Positions 11,901-26,250 of a stretch of DNA of 59,500 bases are shown here, piece by piece. The notes beneath the pieces were generated by a model. The model was given only the letters and a program-made list of their open reading frames with translations, ran no database searches and had not been told where the DNA came from. The DNA comes from Apostichopus japonicus (lineage: Eukaryota; Echinodermata; Holothuroidea; Aspidochirotida; Stichopodidae): positions 3,180,501 through 3,240,000 of the forward strand of contig NC_092578.1 of NCBI RefSeq assembly GCF_037975245.1. The letters run 5' to 3'. The translations under genes were made by a program, and so were the position numbers. Numbering within the stretch: the stretch's first letter is position 1; the number at the start of each line of letters is the position of its first letter.

Positions 11901-14900
11901 AAATATAATGGTATAATAATAACATGAAAATATGTAAGAAAAACACAATTGACAGATTGAATGAAATATCACTCGGTCATTAACAGCTGTGTTGTTAAAA
12001 GCTGTTGTGATCAAAGCAATCGAAGGGGTATCCACATTATGTTTGAATATTTAACTCAGCTTTCTATGTCAGAGCGGACGCAAACGTTTACAACGCGAGG
12101 AATACTGTGGACGGAGCTTTAAAACAAAGAATCTGTCATACTGTATAAAGGGAGGGCAACGAAGATCGACTTTGATGGATAAACATCAAACAGATATGAT
12201 CGATTCAACCAAGCCATGATTAATTTATCATATAGATCTTTTTACTCGTTCTTCGAGTCTCACTCGAATCTGAGCAGAATGATCGGGAAAGAAAATCATA
12301 AATGTCCAAAATAATATTAAACCAGGTTGAACTTTGGCTCTCTGCCGTATCATTTCATATCAACTTTTTTATCAACACAGATCATCCAAGCGATCAATTA
12401 TATGTGACCGATCGAATTATTGATCACTTGCGTAAACAATGTAGATAAGGAAAAATCTTGGTTAAATTAGAAACACCAAACATTTTATCGAGTGATATTT
12501 CTGCTGATAAACATCGTAAAACTAGGATAACGAATAGGAAATTATTCCACATCACTGCTACTGTAGTTGAAACACCCCTCTCAATATCCTGGCCCTAACT
12601 CAAGATACGGGTGGCTTGAATTTGACCTCTCCCGACTGGCTGAACTTTCTACTTTCAGGAAGTTGGATAACACTTTTCCTGTTTTTGACATAGTGGCTAT
12701 AAACTTACCTCAACGAAAGATGCAACAATTATGGCCCCCTGAATTTCTCTCATTCTGGACTGCCAGTCATCTGTTTTGGCGTCTTGTAGAGCTGTAGTTG
12801 CATTCACTGCATGGGAAGAAATACCATACAGATTGATTAATCGATCAATCCATGACAGTGGCGTAGGAAGGTACTTCTGAGAGGGGGGGCTGAAGACTGA
12901 TGGTCGGCCTGCGCGAAGGGTGTCCCCCTCCCCTTTGGGGATTTTTTGCATTTCCAGGTGGCCTCAGATGCAATTTGGTGCAATATAGCACACTTCAACA
13001 CCCACTCCATTTTGCATTTTCACCTAGCCTTAGATGCAAGTTGGTGCTCCAAATGAGATTTTTTTCTCATTTGGAAATGAAAAAGGGGTTATCTGACTTG
13101 CGAAGCGGGGGGGCAGAAGGATACTTCTGCCCCCCCATATTTTTCGCTGGTTCGCCGGTTCCTACGCCCTTGATCCATGAAAACATTCTTCCATTAAAGG
13201 GAGTGAAGACTCGCGCACAAAGAAACGTCTGATGCCGGTAATCTGACTTAGTTTCGAATGAGGTGTAACAGAAGTGTTAGACAACACCATCGATCCCAGA
13301 AAATACACACACCGCTTGCTACCGTTGGTAATTAGACACTAGTGTACAGTCAATACATGCATCTACGGTCAATACCCACAGCACAGTGTACATAGCAGCA
13401 ATGGACACCTCAGGTCCAGATGAAAGATAACAAGGTATCACATTTCATTACTGTCTGCATTTTGTAGCGACAAGAAGAAAACTTCACTGGCAAGCAACGG
13501 AAAGTGAACTTTTTTCAGAGAGCGGCAGGCGGTTTGGGGCGAGTCTTCAATGCCTTTAACAGTAGTACTGAAACTTTTGGCCTAAGGCTATTCTTTAGCA
13601 GCTGAATGCATACTGTACATTGACATTAGTCTGTACACTATGAATTCTCCGGTATTGACCGATACAACCCCGGGTGTAGGGAGAAGACGGGGGAGGGATG
13701 GGGGAGGGAAGAGGGGAGGAAGGGGGTTGACCTGTCACACTTTGTATACCCTAAATATTCTAGGACTAATAATGGTCGGTGAAGGACAAATTTTCTGTGA
13801 TTTCATTACCTCTTGTCGAAGTACCTTTACTCATTTACATTTTGTAATATTTGACCGTTTTCTTTAAAAGAAAAAGAAGGTAGAAAGTTTACTCTTCGAA
13901 TGATGAAATGGGAAACATATCTTGAGACTCTTGGTGAAGATTTCCATCCAATTGTTATACATTTTTCTAGGACACTTAGAATATAACACTATATGTTTCT
14001 TTCAACCGCCCTTTTGAAATTATTGTCCACAATCGGAAATTTGGCTTACACAGGTCGTAAATGAAAGAAAAAAAAGAGCAATAGTATAAGTATCAATATA
14101 CTGCGATACACATACAGTAATAAAGACATATATACAGCAAGTCCTACAAATAAGAAACTTATCTTCACACTTGTGAATTAAATATATGGATAGAATTAGG
14201 AACAAATGAGTATCTGTAGCGGGCCCTAACCTGGTGGGCACAAACGTAGTCCAGAGCAGTTGTAAATGTAGTGCTCAAACAAAGGGTGTGTAGGGTCTTG
14301 CATGATTTGTTTCCCTTTACTGCAGACCCTCTCATGATACAAGGAATCTAACGAAGGTAAGTAACGGCGATTACCCACTGAGCAACTTTCCTAGATTGCT
14401 GAAGCATCTTCACATTTTAGCATCTGAGAACTATTTATAGCACTATACTTTACACTGGTAGAACTTTTTAAAATAAGCTAGCAAATCCTAGTGTACATTT
14501 AATGGTCAGTACACAGAGAACCTTTATCAAAGTGATAAGCTCTAAGCAGGGCTAGGTGTGAGCTGGTATTGAGAGACTTGCAGTCACTAACGTACCAAGA
14601 AACTAAAATAATAAATTTAGAGAATTGAGAGAGAAAGGCAGAAAGATCGTGGCCCATCCATCATGTAGGGAGTATCTTGTAAGAAGTGATAAAACCAGGA
14701 CTTTAAAGACAGGTGTCGAAGAACAAAATGTAGGTAGATGTGATTCATAACCTTCTTGTCCACACTGATTCTGGAATTTCTTGACAGGTTTTTTTTTTTC
14801 AATATAAAGGTGACCGGCTATTATGCGACCTTTGATGGCTTTGTTATTGCAAAATTGCTAACAGCTATTGTGCTAAAAATACCAGATTTTTATATGGCCT

Positions 14901-17900
14901 TTTATGACTATGACAGAGGTTTTATATGTTTTGGTAAACCACAATGGAAGTACTTTCAACTTCCCTATAGATAGAAATAATTGCCAAAAATATACAATGG
15001 AGTACTTTAGGAATGACACAAGTAGGTCTGATGTTGACCTCACCTTTGTTACTTTGTGATCATACAAAGGGATGGCTTGTACTTTGAAATTTATTGAGGG
15101 TCATCATATTTATCAGGATTTTTAATGAATTCCTAGATATACTGGGCAAACCTTAAGAGTTAATTCATTCATATAAGGCAGTGGACTTGTGATCTAAGGT
15201 TTGCAGGTTCAAGTCCTGGCTAGATCTTTACAGTTGTGTCCTTGGGAAAGGCACTTTATCTCCATTGCCTCTCTTCACCCAGGTTTATAAAATGGGGATC
15301 TGTGAGTTAAACTGTCAATTCGGCGCTGTTTAGCTGCTGCCACGTGGAGGGATTGTCTCTATGTTTGACAGGTTATCATTGACCAGGGTAATATTGTTAT
15401 GCACCTTGAGCACTGTTATCGGTGGATATTTCTGCACTATATGTAATTCCTCATTATTATTATTTATATTATTATTGGTATACATGTATCCATAAGTACT
15501 AAGGTGTATATATGGTAAACTTCTATCCATAAGTATTAAGGTGTATACAGTACATGGTACTTGAATCCATAAGTATTAAGGTATATATATGGTAACCTTG
15601 TATCCATAAGTATTAAGGTGTGTATATGGTATACATGTATCCATAAGTATTAAGGTATATATGGTATACATGTATCCATAAGTATGAAGGAGTATATATG
15701 GCAAACTTGTATCCATAAGTATAAAGGTGTATATATGGTATACATGTATCCATAAGTATTAAGGTGTGTAAACATCATAAACATGTATCCATAAGTATCA
15801 AGCTGTATAAACATGGTAAACATGTATCCATAGGTATCAAGGTGTAGACAGTATATGATAAACTTGTATCCATAAGTATTAAGGTGTATATATGGTATAC
15901 ATGTATCCATAAGTATTAAGGTATATATGGTATACATGTAACCATAAGTATTAAGGATTATATATGGTAAACTTGTATCAATAAGTATTAAGGTGTATAT
16001 ATGGTAAACATGTATCCATAAGTATCAAGCTGTATAAACATGGTAAACATGTATCCATAGGTATCAAGGTGTAGACAGTATATGATAAACTTGTATCCAT
16101 AAGTATTAAGGTGTATACATGGTATACATGTATCCATAAGTATTATGGTATACATGGTATACATGTAACCGTAAGTATTAAGGATTATATATGGTAAACT
16201 TGTATCCATAAGTATTAAGGTGTATATATGGTTAACTTGTATCCATAAGTATTAAGGTGTATATATGGTAAACTTGTATCCATAAGTATTAAGGTGTATA
16301 TATGGTATACATGTATCCATAAGTATTAAGGTATATATATGGTATACATGTAACCGTAAGTATTAAGGATTATATATGGTAAACTTGTATCCATAAGTAT
16401 TAAGGTGTGTTTATGGTATACATGTATCCATAAGTATTAATGTGTATATATGGTAAACATGTATCAGTAATTAGGTGTATACATATATGGTAAACATGTA
16501 TCCATAAGTATTAAGGTGTATATGGTAAACTTGTATCCATAAGTATTAAGGTGTGTATATGGTTAACATGTATCCATAAGTAATTAGGTGTATATATGGT
16601 AAACATACATCCATATGTATTAATGTGACTATATATTATAACTTGTATCCATAAGTATTAATGTGTTTATATGGTATACATTGTGAACAGTAAACAGTTA
16701 CGAATATAATGTATCAGATATACTCACCGGGTAAAGCATCTAAACAAGGACCACTGGATTGTGCAATTGATATTGCTGGATTAAGTAAAGCAAACGTTGC
16801 ACCCTGTATAATAGGAAGTCTGCAAAAACAAAAGAAAAAGAGAGAAAAAAATAAATAAAAAAATATAAACACTGTAAATAGTTAATTAAAAATATATAAC
16901 AGTAACATTATGTAATGACACCTTCTTTTCTAACATCGTTGCTTGATTTTGTTTATTAAAGGGTCGACTGGGCCATTGTTCTTTTTTATCTTCAAGAAAT
17001 GACAACAATGTCACTAACATATAAGTTCAGATGGATGTCAACTATCACCATGGCTACAGTTGATATCACAGACAACTGTTGCAAGTAGAACCTTTAATAC
17101 AAACCACGTACATTCTGAACCATATATCATGCATGCTAAAGCCTTAGTGAAAAGTTGATGTCCCAGTTACAGATAACGCTAGTATTGGTCTGCTGGCATC
17201 TTTATCACATCCATGTCAAATTTGGAATGTTGGAAAATTGTCTACACTGGTAGCTGCAATCATAAGGAAGGGAATAGGGTGGAAGGAAAGAGGGGGGGGG
17301 AGGGGAGCGGGTATAACATTGTGGACAATAATGTACTGTTCAATTTCCTAAATAAAGTTTATCACAGACGAATGCTGCAAGTAAAACAGGTTACTATGAT
17401 TGGCTAACTACAAACACAACAATATGCCTGGGTCTCTTTGTATGTAGACAGTGCCACCTAACAAAACCACAGCACTGGGGAGCTTTGCCAAATTCTGTCT
17501 GGTTTGATAATATATACAAATTCACCTTTGACTTAACCTACACATTCCTAACGCGCTATGTTAAAAGCAAACATTAGATGTCACAGTCCCAGATAGTGCA
17601 GATAATTCATGTCAAATGTGCAGGGATGTGGAAAATGTTCTATGCCAGTAAAACAATGACAATACCAAGTAAACAAATCTCAAAAATATTTATTTACCTA
17701 AAGAAAAAAAATTGATAAAAAAATTGCGCCAGCGGTTTAAAGGAAAATGGACAAAACAAACAAGGAAAATGGACATAATAAACAAACCAAAAAAACCCAT
17801 TTCACCAGTGGTTTTAATGAAAAATGGACAGCAGATGCACAGTGTGTATAAAAGGTGATCTGGGGGAGGGGAAATGGCAGGGGGAGGTAAAATATAACAA

Positions 17901-20900
17901 GCTCAATGTGGGTCATAATGCAGTATTTTTAATTCCCCAATTATAGTTTAGCACCGATCGAACTGATTGGAGATATTAAAACCCTGGTAAAATACATTTA
18001 CAGTAAAAACAAACATGCAACATTTTCTTCAAGTTTTTTCGACATTCTTTCTGATCTCCCCAAAAATTTCATCATGGAAGTTTGTGCATTCATAAAATAT
18101 TCTCCAGTCTGCAAGATGGATACAGTTTATGGTCATACATTGTCTTAATATTAGGTCCTTTAATATGATTGGAGAGGTTTAATCTTTGACGAGAAGAACT
18201 ATAGACACAGGTCAAGTTTGAAGAATGCCCCCCCCCCACCCCGACCAAAAAAAAACTTGTTTGCTTATTATTTTCTAGATACATCCTTAACATGATTCCA
18301 AGCTGCCCAGAAGACCCTTTTAGTGGTAGGTTGAGGATGATGGCAGCAGACCTGTATTGATCGCGGCCATGGAAGGAAGAAGAGTAATAAATATAGTACC
18401 ATGCAGTCTCTTCATCATGTGGAAACAGTGTGAAAAGGCAGAGTATGAAACAAATGTCCATTTGATGAGTTCTCGAAACAGATGTGTTTTTCAGCCTGGG
18501 AGATTTGGAGGACGCTTGAGAAAAGAGAGAGCTTGCTAGATTCAGTTAATTTATTCCAAATATGTCCGCCAGCAGACGGTTTCCACACGATCTTTCAGTA
18601 TGTATGTATTTTAGATCCTCCTGCAAGCAGGAACTCGTGAAGAAGCCATCATTTGCTTATCAAAGCCGCAAGCTGACCGAAGTCAGTCTCTTAGATTCAT
18701 ATTTTAACGTCCATGATTATGAATTGTCAATTGTCAACAACTCTGTACCTGTAACTGGACGACATACATTAATCTTGGAGTGACTCGAACTCGGGACCTT
18801 ATGATTGAAAGGCACCGGCGTTAACCACTAGGCTAACACTCCCTTATGTATGCGGGTAGTCAAGTTTTAGATCTTGATGTTAGCTCGAAAGAATTAACGA
18901 AGAAAAGGGAAGAAGAGGAAGAATAAGAAGAAGAAATTAATAATGATGGTACATATCTCTACAGACAAGCATTAATACAGTAGGCCTATATGCTTCACTG
19001 AATCATACATCGTAGAGTCAGGTCAGCAGTTTCAGTGCACACGTACTAAATAGAACAATTGTAGCGACAATCGATTATTACAGATCAGAAATTCCTTGAG
19101 CTGACTTAACAGAAAGACTGATAGTTCTTGCAGAAGAAGCAAACTACCAGTACGATTAAAGTCTTGTGCGTTTCATCAACTCCAAGCACGAACTTTGTTT
19201 TTTACTGGTAGTCTTGCAGTTTGATATGACCAAAGTGTGACTCGAACTCTGGACCTTATGATTGGAAGGCACAGGCGTTAAGCACTGAGCTAACACTCCT
19301 ATATAGGCTTAATATATACGGTACAGGAAGCTTAGTATAGGCTTAATAACTGTCAGGAGATGTTATTCTTACAGAATAATTCACAAGGTGCACTACAGTG
19401 TGTTACCTATCAAAGAACTGTAAAGTTTTGTAGGTTTGGTCATTTTTAGACTTGCTAAAGTCCTTTTCTCTCGCGTTTTATTTCTCCATTAGTCCCTTTT
19501 GCAAGAACGATTATCGTCCACATTGGGACGACACGTAGCAAGCATACACGACATACGTATCTCGCGTGATGTATCATGACATGGCTCTGCTGTATCAAAC
19601 GTAATAAACTAATGTGTCGTATTGGCACATATCACTAAAACAAATCTACCAACACGCACCCACTGAACTCTAAACCACTATTACGTATTTACATTCATGC
19701 TAATGACTCAACTGGTTAAATACAGGCTATCATGAATTATTAATACAAATAAAATCAAAAAGTTTCAAGGGTGACTTTCAACCCGACTTTGTTGACTCAG
19801 CTTTGGACGGTTGTTGACATATGTACACTGTAACCTCATGACGAACAATCGACAAATGCCATGACATACAGGTATATATACCAGTCACAAATATTTTAAC
19901 TTGATTATTACCTGTATCCATTTGCATAACTTCTTACACAGGGAAGTCCAAACTTTCCCTCCCTCTATTCTAGTTTTTCACATTCCTCACCATGTTTGAA
20001 TCCTTCTTCCATCATAAATCCTCCCCCCTCCCCCCCACCCACATCACTTCTAGATCTCTCTTTAGCCTCAAATGGGGTTGTTAAACAGCACTACTGGGAC
20101 AGCTGTGACATACATAGGCGTAGGAGCCCAATTTGATTTGGGGGGGGGGGCTGTAACGACTTTGCCGAAAAATATAACCAACATTTTTCGCCTGCTCCGC
20201 GCATGTTCAATGTGTTAATGTGCATATCATATTGGGCATCCATTGGTTGTTACATCGCGTGCCAATAACATACAATCTTTTTCCATGTTATTACCCTACC
20301 ATATTGGTTATCATTTTTGGAGAAGTCGTTACAATAATACTGATCATAATAATATAAGTTTAACCATTGAAGAACACATCGCAAATGATTTTACTTTCAG
20401 TAAGTGCCCCAAAAATTCTCAGCATATTGCCCGAATTCAGCCCCCAAGCCCCCCCCCCCCCGCCTCCTGCACCTATAGTGACATATACAGAATATAACAA
20501 TTAAAGTTCACTGGTTCAATGACATGCTGTCCTATTTGAAAAGAAAAAAAATAATTGATTTTATGGAGCAATTGTAATTTTTGACACCCAGGAATTAAAA
20601 ATAACAGAAAACTGGTTTTGAAAAGAACCATTGTGGTAATGCCAACTAATAAATTTTCTTGATATTCCATTTGAGCGCTTCAGTGCTTAAACCAATACTT
20701 GTACACCCCCCATCGCTGAGGTGCCTGAATATTTTAACAAGCTGACATCAAACTTGATTCGGCCATTATAAGTACTGGGTTATTTGTTTTAACGGTAGGG
20801 ATGTATGCTCCAATGCCTTTTACACCCTGGCTGAGACAATGAAAAGTGTGGAATACTTTCAAAGCTGAATTATTAAGGATATAATGACGGAAAGAATTTC

Positions 20901-23900
20901 ACAAGAAGAAACTAAACAGATTTCTCTTTGCAAGGGAGATTACTCTGTTATAAAGTCAGGTGAACGGGGCAACTACTAAAAATTCTATCTGACTTTCTTT
21001 TCTAAGTGGGCCTGACATTTCGATCCTAGCAGGATCTTCTTCAGAGGCTGAATGACAAGTAACAGAAACTACAAGGGACAAAATACAAGCACAGAATATA
21101 GATAGGTTAATGAGCATGGTGAACACATAAGAGCTAGATGTAAGTGGACAAGGGATTAGTAGACAAGGGATGGAGAGAAGAAAGAAACCAACAGGGGGAA
21201 GAGGAGAGGTAGGAGATAAACAGTGGAGGGACAAAGAGAGGATTAAGGGAACGGGATAGGGAATAAACTGGAGAAGGACAAAGACAGAAAGGTGAGGAGA
21301 AAAAAGGGTGGAAGAGAGCTACGAGAAGAAGGGTGATAGGGGGGAGTGGGGAACAAGGGGAGATGGAGGGGGGGAACAGAAGAAATGTTAGTCATGTCCT
21401 TCTTGAATGTTGAGCCCATGAGGTTGAATGGTGCGAAGGCGTTGCATCCACAGTCTCTCTCTGTCAGTAGTTTTTGTTTTTGTTTTTTTGGTAACTAGAC
21501 TGGACTACTACGTATGGGATGGAAATCACATTACCACTCCTAATACATTGACAATTAAGCTAGCAATGATACAAGGACTTCCTGTGGCAGACATATAGGA
21601 AGTTCAGGAACTTTCACTGAAAGTTTTTGATTGCAAGTTATGGCTTTAGATGTATATATATACTATTTGTTGAAATGTTTCCATTATAATTTCAGTCCTG
21701 GAAGTATGTGTAGTATGTGTGTGTCTCCATGTAACCATGGGTAACATGTAACCATGGGTTACACAACATGTCATTTTTCTCTTAATAATAATCATTTAAC
21801 TTTGGATGGGTTACAAAGAGCTTGTTATTTCCACACAATAACTAACTGAGACTCAATTAAACAAGGGGTAACAATTAAATAGCTGATTGCAGGGAAGGGG
21901 GGGGGGTTGGACTGGGATGGGGGATGGAACGGTGGGGAAATGTAGACTTGATAGAAAGAAGAGTGCTTTGGAGAGAGACAGATTGAGTGGAGAAAGGCAG
22001 TGGCATTGGAATGATTGAAACCTAGCATCTTGGTCACCCAGGAGAAAGCCACGGTTTTCCGAACGAAACTGGTATTCCAATTTTAAAAATTCCAAAGTGT
22101 ATAAATTGGATAATAGCCACCCTGACGTGACTTATTTGTTAAAAAAGCCATTCAGATTCTACCTATGCCTATGTGGCTGCTTAGCATGGTAAAATACCAT
22201 TACTGACCTCCGGGTCCATTATAGGATACATATATGTATTATAGAGAAGCAACCAATGTGCAATTGTACATAAACCCCAAATTTACCTGGTTTGGATATT
22301 TACAAGCAAAAAAGCTTACCTGTCTACTCACAATGTAAGCACTTGCAGTCTCTCTCTCTGCCATACCTAGAGTGAACTGTTACATTCTTTTTAGCACTGT
22401 ACACACCTTTATGGACCGCTCACTCTTGGTCAATGACCCACCTAATTCTCCCCTTAGAATTGTATTCTATTTATGCCCTTGATTTTGATATCTTTTCGAA
22501 TCTGGTAGCCCATGCATCAAACATCTTTTAGCATTCAACATGTTGTCTCTTATTCCATACAGGAACTATCGAAGTTTAATTCCATAAAATTCCTCTACAA
22601 AAGGATCAGAGGTACAGTACACCAACAGTAGCACCAAAAACCAGGGTATAGTGACAAAATGAAATCAAGGTGGGAGCTATATAGTAGAAATAATAATCAT
22701 CTGTAGATATACGACTGGGAACATGAGTGTACAAGTCGGCAGGCTCTCTCGGTATGGGGTCGGGGCTACAAGGAGATGAATGGTCTGTACGAGTACGTCA
22801 TAATGTAATGTTCACTGACCTGTTTCCAAAGAAGGATTGCAGGAGGGTAGCGATGCCAGACACGAAGAAGATGGTACTGATGAGCGATCCGACGGCCACC
22901 GGGTCATCGTCCATACAAAGATGCGTTGAGAGAATGAGAGGTACAGCTATGGTAGCACCAAACATCGTCAGGTAGTGCTGAAATTAGAAACAGGAATGAT
23001 GAAGAGTAGAGAGACATTCAGGGATTTTAATCTTCTCTCAAGTGAAAACTTGAAATTTTGATCAATTATACCCGGGTATATAAATACCTGGGTATTTAGA
23101 TCCAATGAGGGAGTAAAAGGGTACATCAAGTTTGGAATTGAGGGTTGTTGTTGGTAGGTAACATTACATTAGGATTAAGAGAAACAATATAGGGATCAAT
23201 ATTCTCTCAAATGAAAACTTGAAATTTTGATCAACTATAGTGCTGAAAGCTACCCAGGTATATAATAGATCCCAATGAGAGAGTCAGTGGTACATCATAG
23301 TTGAAATTGAAGGTTGTCGGTAGGTAAAATTACAGAAAATTAGGGTTAAGAGAAACGTATAGGATTTAATCTTCTCTGAGATGAAAACTTAAAATTTGGA
23401 TCAATTATGTAGCGCTGAAGGCTGGGTATACAGATCGAAGGGGAGATTTGAGGATACCTCAAAGTTGAAATTGAAAGGTTTATGTCGGGTATAAAATGAA
23501 ATCATGATAAAAACACACATGAATCGTTATTCTCTCTGAAAATGAAAATTGAAATTAATAATTTTTTACTGAAAGTAGTTGATCCACTGATTATAGGATC
23601 AATATCCTGGCACACAATGGTGGCATCAAACATTGTTAAGGAAAGGCTATTATAGTTGAAATAAAATCATGTTGAAATACCACAAGGATCACTTGGCTCT
23701 CATATGTAACTTGAAAGTAATGATTGGTTATCTAGACAGGTAGATCCTCTGAAGGGGATCAGGGATACACCAACAGTACCACCAAGAACCAGGGTGGTGC
23801 CAGAATAAAATCATGGGGCAAAGAAATGTAACCTTGTATTCAAGCTCACTTTAACATGTATGATCTGCACATTCTTTCTAACTCATTCACAAGCCCCCTC

Positions 23901-26205
23901 CCAGATTCCCCTCCCCCCCCCAATCCCCAACCTGCAACCAACTTCCCTGAAGCTTGCTGAACATTCTGAAGATCTTCAGAAGGATGCGACGAAAAGAGCA
24001 ACTGGTTTTCCTGTGTTCCTGTTTTCGATAGTCCTTAACCTTCCCCCTCCCATGGTCCCCTCTCCCATGCCACCCCCATACTTCCCCCACCCCAATGCTA
24101 CTGATAAATATACATATCTTTCTTCAAGTTTCTTTTGGTAACAAGATACTGGCTGCAATTAAACCTCAGTACTGTACCAAGTTGCATTTGGTTCAAACCT
24201 CCAAAACAAATTTCAGTGGGTTGTTGACCTTAGTTTTACAAAGTGGTTTAAAAACCTAACATTACCATGGGGACCAAAACAATCAGCTGGTAATTGGCGT
24301 TGAACTCGGAGGTAATTTATTGCTTGTATTGTTTTTATAAATTATATAATGAGTTGGACCATTTGTCGCTATAGAAGTTCTGTACACAGCTTAATATGAG
24401 TGGGTTGTCGTGTTTGTGTTCAATCTTTAAACAATCTTTTGTACTAACTTTTGAGTGAATTTTTTTCCTACAAAGATTTGTTCAACCTTTGACAAGTTTT
24501 TTCAACAAGATAAATATGGTAAAATTGACAGACGAATAACTGGTGGTTACAGAGCCTGTCGTATCTGGAATACAGAAGAGTCACGTCCGGGCGGGCGGGC
24601 TGTGGGCGGGTGAGTCAAAGAAAACGGGCATATGATTTAGGAAGGCAGATCAAAGGTGCTCATGAGTCATAAAAACCAAACAAATATTTAAATATCCAGT
24701 CTATTGAGGCATAATCTGTTTGCTTATGAACTATTTGCAATTCAAGGAGCAGTAACACATAGTTGTCAAAAAAAAAAAAGAGTGCTTGACTAATAATATT
24801 AAATAAAGTTAAGATTAGATATAAAGTTAAGAGCTAAGAAATAACTTGGCTTAGTATTAAAGTTTCCAGACAAAATCGGTCCTTTGAAATCAGGATTCAC
24901 AGCCGCAACGATCTTTGATTAATTGTAACAATCTGAGAGAGAGCTCTGACATTAATAAACATGTGGTTACAGTAGTTCAACTTTGGAGGAGACACAATCC
25001 CTACCCTCATTATTGGTCTTTGCAATAGATAAACATGTAATGAAGAATTTCCCCAAACTGATTCCATTTGCAAGATATCACAGATTTAATGTTCTCTTTC
25101 TACACAAGGCCTAAGACTTGATCAAGTCGAACTATGACATCATCAAACCAACCACATGCACTTCATTATTAACTCATGTTTCACTTGAGTTATTATAATA
25201 ACGTTTATTTTCTTTCATGGAGATGGGGTCTTACAAATGCTGAATCTAAAAATATTGAAACTGTTAACATGACCTAAAGATGGCAGGGACTGCAGTATCA
25301 AGCCTATTAACATTGGCTTAATTAACCACTTGACCACAACGCTCTCCTTAAAACAAAGAGAAGTAAAGGGTGTGAAGACTCGCGCACAAAGAAATGTCTC
25401 ATGCCAGTAATCTGACCTAGTTTCGAATAAGGTGTAACAGAAGTGTTGGCCACCACCATCGATCCCAGATAATACACACACAGCTTGCTACCGTCGGTAA
25501 TTAGACACTAGTGTACAGTCAGTGCATACAGGTATGGTCATTACCCACAACACAGTGTACATAGCAGCGATGGACATCTCAGGTCTAGATCAAATATAAA
25601 AAAGTATCACGTACTGTCTGCATTTTGTAGCGACCAGAAAATTACTTCACTTGCAAGCAACGGAAAGCTAACTTTTTCAGAGCGCGGCACGCGGTTTGGG
25701 GCGAGTCTTCAATGCCTTTAAATCATCACTATGCAGACACAATACTGTACTTTCTAACATAAACCATATACTGAAGTTGTCAGTATAACTTTAATAATCG
25801 GTCATAACTGAAAGTAATCTAAGGCCAATTATAGGTCTATCAATTATAGACATAAGACTGTATTTAAGAAATAACCAAAGAAGGGCTCATGATGGAAAAG
25901 TCGAGTGTCTTAAACAGGAAATTTAGATGGATGATTTAAGGCTATTGGCGGAACAATCCAGGCAAGCTGGAAGGATTATAACCGCCGTGAATAAACTTTA
26001 CCTGGTGAACAAATAAGGTGTGCCTATAACAATTTCAACCAAATTTTAGGTCAAATATCAAATTATTTTTCTTCTTTTTTCTTGAATGAGGAGAGGAAAA
26101 AACACAGGAAGTGGTTCTATCATCTTGCTTACTTTGTTCAACAATGAAAGCCATAATCATAGGTGAACAGTGAACTTTACGAACCTGCACTTTTCACATA
26201 TATTT

Positions 26206-26250
<45 letters not shown>

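Noticed and set aside
15650-16209. Minus-strand frames of 95 and 73 codons with periodic Tyr-rich peptides
   Set aside because: They are produced by the 36-bp minisatellite; period divisible by three keeps frames open.
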